This document shows positions 21,801 to 29,857 of a stretch of DNA of 64,000 nt, piece after piece. Each line of letters begins with the position of its first letter. The stretch's first letter is position 1. Both the position numbers and the translations under genes were made by a program. The notes under the pieces are model-generated. The model was given only the letters and a program-made list of their open reading frames with translations, ran no database searches and had not been told where the DNA came from. Source of the stretch: Symsagittifera roscoffensis (lineage: Eukaryota > Xenacoelomorpha > Acoela > Convolutidae); assembly GCF_963678635.1 (NCBI RefSeq), contig NC_087063.1, positions 35,314,540 through 35,378,539 on the forward strand, read 5' to 3'.

Positions 21801-24800
21801 AGTCGCAACTCTTGAGAGTTTCCTGAGAGAGCCTCACTATAGAGATGGGAACTTCAAATTCAGTGAAACTTTTATATCTAAATTCTTAGAAAATTTTTTT
21901 CTATATCTAAGTTCTCGGAAAAAAATCCTTAAAAAATCATATGTCGAAAACTACAAAGATTTGAGCAGTCATATTCAGAGGCAAGATTCGCAACTCCCCC
22001 TGAGAGTACCCTCACAGTTTCCAATAATAGGATTTTCGAAGTTTTGGAAATTTTTTAAATCTAAATTTTTTTTTGAAAATTTTTGAAAAAGTCATAAAAA
22101 CGTCATATCTCGAAAACTACAAGGATTTGAGAAGTGAGATTTGGAGGCAAGATTCGCAACCCCTGAGAGTACCCTGACAGGCAAGATTCACAAGCCATTT
22201 GAGCAGTCATATTTGGAGGCAGATTTGGCAATCCCTCATAGTACTCTGACAGCCCCCAATTGCAACTATAAGGGTTTGAGCAGTCATATTTGGAGACAAT
22301 AGTCGCAACCTCTGAGACTTCCCTAGCAGAGCCTCACAATAGAGATGGGAACTTCAAACTTTGTAAAAATTTTTATATCTAAACTCTTGAAAATTTTTAA
22401 CGACATAATAAACGTCACATCTCGGAAACTAAAAGCATTTGTGCAGTCGCATTTGGACGCAAGATTTGAAACTCCTGAAATTACCGTGACAGTACCCAAC
22501 TACAGGGTTGAGATTACATATTTTTTTAAAAAATCAAATTTAAGTTTTCTGAAATTTTTTGAAAAAATCACCAACAAAGTTGTATCTCAAAAACTACAAG
22601 GATTTGAGCAGTCATATTTGGAGGCAAAATTCAAAACCCCTGAGAGTACCCTGACAGGCAAAATTCACAAGCCTGAGAGTTCCCTGACAGCGCCTCAATA
22701 TAGAGATAGGATCTTCGAATTTTGTGAAGAGTTTTTGGTCCAAGTCCTTTGAAAAATTTGCGTTCAAACAGCTAAAATATGGCGAGATAGTGATACCAGC
22801 ATCTAAATATATAAAAGATTCAGAAAACTAGATCAACAGGAAAATCTAAAAAGTAAAATCTATTTTCGCAACAAGAAGTCGTTAATATTTCTTTGCTCCT
22901 AAAATGCACTGATGCGGGATGAAATGAAACCTTCACAAATGGAACTTTACGGAAAATCACAATGTTTTCTAAACTGAATTAATGAAATGGCCACTTATGT
23001 CGGGTAAATTCCCTCCACACGTTCATTCAATTGAACTTGATGTCAGATTTGGCAGGGCAGTTTTCAGGAAAGGAAAAACTTCCAAAACACAATTTCGAAA
23101 AAAAAAGACTTTTCCTAAAGCCAACACGGCTTTCCTTAAAAACATAGAGAGCAACAGTTTATAAAGGGAAGCCATTAAAGCAATTGAACCAATAACTTCA
23201 GATTGGTAGTTTTTGAGAAAGTAATCTCCCAAAAATAATCCAAAATCTCAAACTCGTTAAATTTTCCAGTTTTCAAAAGTTTAATTACAAAGATAAGGGC
23301 GTAGCTGCTTCTGCAGGGAAAATCTAAGGGAAAAAGTACACCTAAATTTTCCATTGAAACCGTACCTGCGGCGCCACTAAAGCAGGGCAGATTCCCATAA
23401 CATGTTTTGATCCAAAATTTCAGATAAGGGACTATTCCCAAGAACATAAAACTGTTCCTACAAAAATTAGGGAGTCCCTTTTTCTGTACGGAAAATTATC
23501 TCAACCTGTTCCTTCGATTGAACTCTGGATCTTCGTTCTGGCAGGGTAGTTTTTGAGAAAAAATGCCAAAAAAAACGGTCAATCATAAACATATTTGACT
23601 TTTTCAACAAAAATTAGGGAGTACTGGATTATACAGGGAAGAAGCTCTCAACCTGTTATTTTATTGAACCTTTAATCTCAGAGATGGTAAAGTAATTTCC
23701 AAAAAAAAACGGTCAAAGTTTCAAAAACGGTCAAAATTTATGGCCATCGTAAAATTGACTTTTACGATCGCCATAACTTTTTCCTCAAAAAAACATTAGG
23801 GCAAAGCAGCTAATGCCGGGAGTTTTCTAGATTGAACCTTTAATCTCAACATCTCAACTTTTCGAGTTGACTGACTGACCGTATAAAATCACGCTCGCTA
23901 ACTCGTCACAAAAAAGCATATGTATAATAGTTAGAACAATCCCCAAAAAACTTGCCTCAAATTTATCAGTAAAAGCTTACTTTGCTCCCTGTCGTGGCTC
24001 GGTTGCAGTACAATTTGGCATTTGTGATTTTGTTGTGGGGATCGATTGATAGTGCTTCAGAGTAAATCTCATACGCTTTCTGGTAAGCCCCACGCTTGAA
24101 AGCTTCATTCCCTTCTTCTTTCATTTTGCTCAGCTTCTTTACTTTCTGGAACAAACATTTCCACATATAAGTCTGCACGCCAACAAAACACCCCTGATCA
24201 TTACTATTTTGGTTTAGTTCTCATGTGTTTATAGGTCAACGTACAGCAACTTATTTCCAAGTCTAATCATATTCAAGATAAATAGATACTATATGCGGAG
24301 AGACATTTGACGGAAGCCGATGGCCCTTAATAAAAAATGTAGACTAACTTTGTGCGTTTCTCTTGACTTGGTGTGATCTGGCGCTAATCTCAACACTTCC
24401 GCGAGAAGTTTGATGGCTTTTTCCATATTGTCTTGATAATAATTGCAGAGAGCCAGCACAAAAATTGCATCTGCATTAGTTTCCTTTCGTACTACCTCCG
24501 AGGCTAGCTCGTTGGCATCTGTGAATTTTCCCAGCATAGCCAGACATTCAGCTCTTAGAACTTTATAAGATGTGTTACTGGGGGCGAACTTGGAGCATTG
24601 TTCGAAATAATACGCGGCAGTTCTGCAATCGTCAACTTCAATTGCCTTTCGAGCTTTAGCTTCATGTGCCGTCAACGCTGCTATCTGTTTGCCCTAAAGT
24701 CATACTTCCATCATCAGGGATGACAGACCAAATCCGTGAACACTTCGAACAGTTCCAATTATGTTACCATTCCTTGCTTCAAATATTTCAGTCATAACTC

Positions 24801-25239
24801 AAGACATCAAATGAAAAAGTTACTAACACACTCATCTAGCGTCCTTTTATCATCTGCTGATAGATTCGCATCCAGGTTCAACACTTTCTGTTCAATGTTT
24901 TGTGCTGCAGCAGCCTGCCCGAGAGCAATATGGCATTTAATTTCTCGGACATATCCCTTAAATCAAAATCCAATTGAATAAGTTTCATTTCAGATAAATG
25001 ATCATTTTCGATACCTTATTTTTACCTTGATAAAATTAGAGTTGAGAGACGTGGACAATTTTGCATCTTCCAAAGCAGAAGTGTACTGGCCCAGCATCAT
25101 GTAAGATGCACTGCGATTTCCAAAAAGGCTGAAGTTTTCTGGATCTAATCTGATGGCCTCGCTGTACGATTTTATTGCTGATTTGTAGTCTTTCTTCTTA
25201 TGGAAATCATTGCCTTCTTGCTTTTTCTGCTCCGCGTCA
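12846..25239 (-). CDS. DNAJC7: DNAJC7 (TPR2)-type co-chaperone, eight 3' exons; first coding exon not found
   Basis: Minus-strand exons, 5' to 3': 25026-25239, 24828-24956, 24349-24693, 23981-24145, 15277-15442, 13755-13901, 13248-13478, 12846-12940. All junctions are GT..AG with matching phases (0,0,0,0,1,1,1). About 496 codons are recovered. The first eight or nine TPR helical repeats follow the human order ([70 protein letters not shown]). The J domain starts [13 protein letters not shown]. Its HPD motif is split by an intron (CCAG|AT). A Gly-rich tail ends in FSFG, like human FFFQFG. The family protein bridges HSP70 and HSP90 in the cytosol. The recovered 5' exon starts in phase 2, so one small ATG exon is missing upstream of 25241. 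The 8.5 kb intron at 15443-23980 is filled with repeats. Confidence 0.92.
13985..14215. repeat. GC-richer dispersed repeat in a DNAJC7 intron
   Basis: It opens with ggcagtggcgtattaagggg and contains the self-complementary ggcgcctttggcgcc. Both stand out from the AT-rich intron in composition. This looks like a terminal fragment of a dispersed element. I see no second copy in the window. Confidence 0.35.
14216..15276. other. Intron sequence, nothing recognised
   Basis: AT-rich intron between two DNAJC7 exons. Minus-strand open stretches at 14695-15115 are Phe/Lys-rich, overlap each other in two frames and lack domain signals. I treat them as chance. Confidence 0.4.
16638..16712 (+). repeat. 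tRNA-derived SINE head (copy 2)
   Basis: Plus strand: TTGGCCGAGCGACG resembles box A and AAGTTCAAATCTCGG resembles box B about 40 bases later, followed by an A-rich run. No acceptor-stem closure is seen, so it is a SINE/tRNA relic. Confidence 0.55.
16930..18255 (-). pseudogene. Dead MULE-type transposase with FLYWCH-like zinc finger
   Basis: On the minus strand, five consecutive blocks in different frames read in the order expected of a MULE transposase. An N-terminal FLYWCH-like Cys/His end comes first ([15 protein letters not shown], about 18120-18200). A linker follows (17889-18107). Then the catalytic domain begins [21 protein letters not shown] (17672-17860), where the D of WxxDGxF is the first catalytic Asp. 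Next comes [11 protein letters not shown] (17432-17668), and then an [13 protein letters not shown] / RTNNAVEG block (17223-17429). A C-terminal piece reaches 16930. At least four frameshifts separate the blocks, so no working enzyme is made. It sits inside the big DNAJC7 intron, in the same orientation as that gene. Terminal inverted repeats were not found. Confidence 0.75.
18555..18660. repeat. Short minisatellite of ~17-20 bp units (gtctgggacacaaat)
   Basis: Five or six degenerate units around the motif tgtctgggacacaaatg follow each other. The minus strand reads repeated CPRHL/CPG peptides, which is a by-product. A related fragment (acattcatgtcccagac) occurs at about 16455-16471, so the sequence may belong to a dispersed element. 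Confidence 0.5.
18690..18890 (-). repeat. SINE-like segment with duplicated gaggttccataataaa motif
   Basis: The 18-mer-like motif ttgaggttccataataaa occurs twice (about 18714 and 18857). Between the copies the minus strand reads AGTTCGATCCCC, a good pol III box B, with a tRNA-like AGACTTCTGAATAT arm before it. I read this as a tRNA-derived SINE flanked or interrupted by a roughly 140 bp duplication. Confidence 0.4.
19494..19562 (-). repeat. tRNA-like SINE head (best preserved, copy 4)
   Basis: The 69-base minus-strand segment starts TGTGGCCAAGGCTGAGAGG (box A) and ends GGTTCGAGTCCGACACA (box B). The outer TGTG/CACA pairs. The anticodon loop, read as CTCCAAA, would give CCA. The acceptor and T stems have mismatches and the anticodon stem is only partly paired, so I call it SINE-derived rather than a functional tRNA. 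Confidence 0.6.
19713..20625 (-). mobile_element. Helitron-like element with ~150 bp tandem array (copy C)
   Basis: The minus-strand end is ACACGCTAG (CTAG at 19713-19716) followed by T, although the hairpin before it is decayed. About five array units follow on the plus strand with the same hallmarks as copy A, for example near 19800, 19905, 20060, 20225 and 20390. The distal segment ttaagcaatgcaatatacgatatagctta (about 20550-20580) matches copy A's distal end, showing two ends of one family. Confidence 0.6.
20626..21075. other. Intron spacer between two Helitron-like elements
   Basis: An open plus-strand stretch (20632-20976) has no recognisable domain and no splice partner, so it is not called. 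Nothing else stands out. Confidence 0.35.
21080..22790 (-). mobile_element. Helitron-like element with long ~150 bp tandem array (copy D)
   Basis: This is the clearest end. Reading the minus strand there is a perfect 5-bp stem GCACC/GGTGC with a 3-base loop, then eight bases, then CTAG (21080-21083). The plus-strand side carries the longest array, with hallmark gagcagtcatatttgga near 21965, 22200, 22275 and 22605 and gagagtaccctgacag several times. Some units are internally deleted. Open stretches such as 21739-22086 and 22345-22752 are merely the array read in one frame. Confidence 0.65.
22980..23870. repeat. Second, unrelated degenerate tandem array (~160-180 bp units)
   Basis: Recurring pieces are attgaacctttaatctca, ggcagggtagtttttgagaaa, aaaaattagggagt and a following gggaa..tctcaacctgtt. 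They occur in the same order about four or five times (near 23040, 23185, 23510, 23650 and 23830). This composition differs from the Helitron-associated units. Confidence 0.45.
23738..23776. repeat. Inverted repeat (hairpin), 17-base arms
   Basis: TTATGGCCATCGTAAAA at 23738-23754 faces TTTTACGATCGCCATAA at 23760-23776, with a 5-base spacer and one mismatch. It lies in the array just described, about 200 bases downstream of the DNAJC7 exon at 23981-24145 in that gene's direction. Confidence 0.6.
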
Positions 25240-25934
25240 CTAAAAACGGTTTTTTTTGCATTAAAAACACTGCGCCCAACAATCGCATCATTTATTTTAC
25301 CAAGGGAAAAACATAAACACAAATGCGAAACAAGAGTGAAGTTGATACAAAATTTATCACGCGGTAACTAGGTAGATGAAATTTGGGTAGACAACCACTG
25401 AACCGAAAAAATGACATTAAAAATTTGAGCTTAAAAAACGTTTCAAAGACCATCCACCCTCGCAACACGCATGTATTTAAGTTCTTCAAATCAGGTATAA
25501 TAAGGCAACTAAACCGGTGAAATGTGGGTCGGGAAAAAAGAAGAGACAGCTGTCAGCGTTAAATTATAATTTAATTGAAACAATTTACGAAGCAATTTAC
25601 GAAACAAATTTAGTCAGGAAAAAGTGACTTTCGAAACAGTCTTAACAACGCAAGATGAGGCAGCTAACCCGAAATCATATCAGACTAATTTTTTCCAGCC
25701 GACTGAACAAGTCGAGCAAAAACAACAAGAGATATTATAAAAATTGCAATGGTTTTAAAACCAACCTAACACAAAAGTCGAATAGAAAGTGAATTGAAAA
25801 GGTAGAAAGCTCAAAATGTTCCTGTTGGTTGAAATGACTGAAAAAACTGAAACTATTGCTTCGGTGATAAAATTGTTAACATAAAAAAGTTCACGTTCCA
25901 ATTTGATAACGCTTACTTTGAATAACAGAAAGGC

Positions 25935-25985
25935 TTGCAATGTGTCGGATTTGGACCTCCGACATCGAGATTAGTAGTCTCACGT
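25935..25985 (-). repeat. Decayed tRNA-derived SINE fragment (copy 5)
   Basis: Minus strand GAGACTACTAATCTCGATG..GGAGGTCCAAATCCGACACA parallels the 19494-19562 copy over the anticodon and box B region, with many substitutions. Confidence 0.45.
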
Positions 25986-26249
25986 ATCTGTGCCAAAAAC
26001 TTTATCTGACTTTGAAATTTTTCTAGCACTAGGCACCAATGAAGCAGCTACAGGTGCAACACAGAGTCAAAGCTGAGCTTCGCTTCACTTCCGATACCAC
26101 ATAAAAATAGCATTGCAAGCTAGCAGACAGGAAGGGAGAGCCACTAAATCTAATGAAAACAGAAAAACTTAGAAGAAACCGAAAGTAAAAAAACTTTAAA
26201 ATGCTGCCTGGAACGTTGTCCTATTTCTAGACAAGTTCTATATAAAACA

Positions 26250-26570
26250 CGTCCAAAAACATATTCAATGACGTTTAAGGAAAATTCAAAAACAATTATT
26301 GAGCCAAAACAAAAGTGTTGTCATAAAAAACTTTCAACTATAATCTCTATTCAGATATTTTTGATATTTTGCACAATCCGGAAAAAAGCGTACAAATTAC
26401 GGTTTCCTTGAAACACATTTGACGGCGTTTAAGGAAAATTCGAAAAGAATTATCCAGCGAAACTAAAATTGTTTTCATGAAAAAATTTGAATCAAAATAT
26501 CTATTCTTAGATTTTTAACGTTTTGTGCGATCCAGAGGAACGCATAAAAATTACGATTCCCTCGAAACGA
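26250..26570. repeat. Two-copy tandem repeat, ~150 bp unit
   Basis: The segment gtttaaggaaaattcaaaaacaattat..gatattttgcacaatccgg (from about 26270) is followed by gtttaaggaaaattcgaaaagaattat..acgttttgtgcgatccag (from about 26425). The order of motifs is the same through both units, with moderate divergence. Confidence 0.55.
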
Positions 26571-27119
26571 CAATAAAATCAGGTTAGTAAGCCAAAAAAA
26601 ATTAAGGAAAAACTATTTAAGCCGAAAAATTTTGTAAGCGAAAAAAAACAGGAAAGTATACGAAGTCAAGGTTAGTAGAATTACAAATTGCAGGAGTAAA
26701 TGAAAACATAAAAAGCAACTACAATGAAAACAAAATAAGCAAAAACATATAACATGTGGCAACTGAGCCGACAAAATAAAAGCTGACAAAAAACGCCAAT
26801 AAATATTTTGAAATTTAGAGTTTTTTGTGTCCCCACTGCACAACGTTAGAAGTTGGCAGCCAGCAAACAACCGACTTGTCTCAAATTTTAGAAAACTAGC
26901 GCTGAATGACTGCCAAACTCATATGAGCAAGGGAACCCCAATAGAAAGCAAAACACATAACAGTTGACCATAGTGACCCGTCATTTACCGGACTACGAAA
27001 GGACCACCAGAACATCAAGATTTGGAGGTTTGAGCCTTAATCAATCCATTGAAGCGTTTCGCAAAGCAGCCCATCAGACATGCGCCGTCTGGCAGCCACA
27101 TCTTTTCTACCTCTCAAGA

Positions 27120-27840
27120 TGAAAGGTGCACACGGATTTCCTCCACAGAATGAGTAGATTGCTAGAATCGTTCGCAGAACATTACTCGAGTTCTGAATAT
27201 TCGCTAAACGTGGCAATGGTTATGGCTCCGCTGCTTTTACAAAGGTCTGACAAAACCAATCAAAAGGGGCAGAATTCAGAAGTCTTCAGAGACGTCTTGA
27301 TTTGTGGGACAAAGGCGAGGTAGATCAATTGCTGAGAGTGTACAAAAACAATCCTGATTAAAGAAACAGAAGAAAAACAGAAATTAAAATGTTGCAATAA
27401 CCTTCGTCAACCACATGAAACGAAGAAAAGCTGGCGCTGCTGTCGCAAAATTAATGGGTAGTCTTGGCAGAGGGGTTGAACAGTTACAGGAAGTGATCTA
27501 AGCATAAAAATAAAACGAAAACAGTGAAAGAGCATCTGCTAGACCTTCATCCAAGACAGCGCAGTATTCAGGTGGCCGCCCTTCGTTGACTGTCCAGAAA
27601 ACGATCAGGTCTTTCAGCATGTGTTATTCGACAAGATAACCGGAGGTATTATGCGAAAATGCGTGACGCAACTCAAAAGAGCAACGGAACCATCCGCAAC
27701 AGATGCAGTCCAGTGGAAGCGGTTCTTAACCGAGCACAAAAAAGCATCGAATACGCTCTGCCAGTCTGTAGCCGATGTTGCTCCAGACAATATGAACAAC
27801 TTGCGTGATAGTCTGCTGATACATAATACGACAGAATTAG
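27120..27840 (+). pseudogene. Degenerate retroelement ORF, region upstream of an RT
   Basis: Plus-strand blocks in shifting frames resemble the conserved segment that precedes the reverse transcriptase in a widespread animal retroelement group. They are FAEHYSSSEYSLNVAMVMAPLLLQ (27150-27240), a LWDKGEVDQLL-type block (about 27300), KKAGAAVAKLMGSL-type (27420-27465), VKEHLLDLHP (27525-27555) and the KITGGIMRKCVTQLKRA / WKRFLTEHKKASNTLCQSVADVA run (27630-27790). Frameshifts separate them and the RT itself is not present downstream. Assignment is from remembered motifs only; the clade is not resolved. Confidence 0.45.
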
Positions 27841-28377
27841 CGCCGGCACGCAAACCAAAAATCTACCGAACCGATGAAAGAAAAAAGTTGCATTGTAATT
27901 ACGCTAGACTTAACAGACCTGTATCAATTACAAAGCATCCAATAAATATCTTTATCTAAATAGAATCCCCACACAGATAGTAAATTTGCTATTTCTAAAT
28001 TTCATCGATTTAACTTTAGCACAAATAAAAAAAAATGATCAATTAATTAGAAATCGCACAAGCAGGGAGGAAAAAAGCAATAGAAAAAAGAGGGATATGT
28101 GAACACATATATTGACATGCTCTATGTTCTACATAAACGAAAACATTGCAAATGCCTCGCTTATCACTAGGGTAATTAAAAATCTATTAATTAAGTTTGA
28201 TAGAGTAAGTTCAACTATACCAGGGTTTCATTTCCACATCAGTGTCAGCCATTCGTTACAAACTAAAATAAATAAAATAAGACATAAAAAATGCGAAGAG
28301 GCGAATTTGGAAATATCAGTTTGACAAAAACACTCCTCTTATAACATCATCAAGTCAAATAAGTTTGAACTTTTTTA

Positions 28378-28415
28378 TGATTATTATTATTATTATTATT
28401 TATTATTATATTTTT
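28378..28415. repeat. (TTA)n microsatellite
   Basis: An imperfect run of tta/att triplets is followed by a dispersed repeat copy; it may mark the tail of an old retroelement insertion. Confidence 0.7.
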
Positions 28416-28494
28416 ATGAAGTAGTCAGAAGGGTGACACCTAACAGTGCCGAAAAACTAATATAGAAAATGCAATTTTTTTTATATTCTTTTTT

Positions 28495-29095
28495 TTCTAC
28501 AGGTAATCAGAAGGTCAAAAGTATCATAGTAACCGAGGTTACAGTCATGAGTCCCTTCATCATGTATTCCAGTCAAAATTCTTGGAATTTTTTAGATATG
28601 GAAGTGATAATGATAAAAGAAGATGACAAGTGTTTAAGTCCTTTTCAATTAAAATCGATACGGGTTAATTGAAAAGATGAAAATGCAATTAGGAACAGTG
28701 CCGAAAAACTAGTGCCGCAATATGTAGAAAACCGATGTAGAAATAAGGTTTGAGGAACAGTGTAAAAAAATAATGGCAAAAACTCGAAAAAGCAACCAGC
28801 AGACATTATATTTCAGCAAGCTTTTTTTTTTGAGATACCTATCTTTTTTGGTTTTTTTTATTTTTATAATCAGAAGGCCAGTATCATAGTAATCGAAGTT
28901 ACAATCAAGAATCCCTTCATCGCATTTTCCAGTCAAACTCCTAGGAATTTTCTAGATATGGAAGAGTAAAGTATAACGTGGATATAAGTAAAGATAGTCA
29001 GACGATTGAGGATCAAGCCAACCAGATTGAGAAAACTAACACCTGCACAGAATAAACCGGAGTTGATTGATATTCAAAAAGATTGACCTGATATG
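28495..29095. repeat. Dispersed repeat, two copies in tandem (third copy at 38935)
   Basis: Copy 1 (about 28500-28625) and copy 2 (about 28860-29090) share aatcagaaggnnaaagtatcatagtaacc, gttacagtca, cccttcatc, ttttccagtca and ttttagatatggaag. The third copy at 38935-39190 extends the match through agtcaga..ggatcaagccaaccaga..gagaaaactaac to gaataaacc. It is non-coding and the family is unknown. Confidence 0.5.
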
Positions 29096-29473
29096 AATGA
29101 CAAATTCATATACATTCGAAAAGCAACCAACATTGATTACCAAAAGTGACACATTCGATAATAAAATTTCGACATTAGTTCATGCGAAGACTCATTCGAC
29201 ATCGGTTCATTTGATATTAGTTCAGTTTGAACTTGTGATAAAGAAACAAGAAGTTTTATATGATATTATGAACGATATTAAAAAACTTGTTACGGGGCCA
29301 CAGTCTCGACTACATCAAACAACATTCCAAACAATATTTTACATTCTAATCCATCTAATAACGAAATTGTAATTGATGGAATTTCTGAAGACAAAGGTGA
29401 CTTCACGTCTAATGTTGAAGCAGAAGGGGACAAGGTTTCGGAAATAATGGATGGAGTATATTGACGAGCCAAA

Positions 29474-29546
<73 letters not shown>
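29474..29546. repeat. (ATT)n / (TAA)n microsatellite at the 3' end of a non-LTR element
   Basis: About 24 uninterrupted att triplets (TAA on the minus strand). They lie directly beyond the C-terminal coding remnant of the minus-strand non-LTR element, so they are best read as its microsatellite tail. Confidence 0.85.
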
Positions 29547-29547
<1 letters not shown>

Positions 29548-29569
29548 TGGATTTACATTTACAACGTAA

Positions 29570-29857
29570 ATGAGGGGACTGTTAGTCCCGTAGATAAATC
29601 AAGTCAATTGAGTCCCGAAAGGTCAATGTGTCGATCTCTGCAATTTGAGCAATAACACAAGAATGTCCAGGTACATGGACTGAGTTCATCATAGTGACTG
29701 TGGAAAAACGACCACATCAGTTTGAGTAGACGATACTTCAAGTCAGGCGAGAAGGTTCTGATGTCGAGAACGTTTGCTATTCTGTTGGCTCTCCATGGCG
29801 TTCTATACCAAAAATGGTTGCGCTGGCGCTCGAGCTGAATGATCGGGATATCAAACA
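29570..29857 (-). pseudogene. C-terminal end of non-LTR ORF2 (unique part)
   Basis: Downstream of the last repeated unit the minus strand continues as IPIIQLERQRNHFWYRTP, TFSPDLKYRLLKLMWSFF and a Cys/His-rich end. This fits the tail domain that follows the RT in CR1-like elements. It shows that the triplication is inserted within one element rather than being three separate insertions. Confidence 0.6.

Larger units (their letters stand above)
25240..27110. other. Upstream of recovered DNAJC7 exons; no gene seen
   Basis: The missing first DNAJC7 exon may lie here or beyond; I could not place it. A decayed tRNA-like SINE lies at 25935-25985 and a tandem duplication at 26250-26570. Other open stretches are hydrophobic AT-driven noise. 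Confidence 0.4.

Noticed and set aside
21739..22752. 115- and 135-codon open frames
   Set aside because: They are translations of the tandem array itself and repeat the same peptide motifs; no coding evidence.
21120..22760. CRISPR-like regular repeats
   Set aside because: Units are ~150 bp, diverged and without unique spacers, and the window is plainly eukaryotic; they are tandem arrays inside Helitron-like elements.
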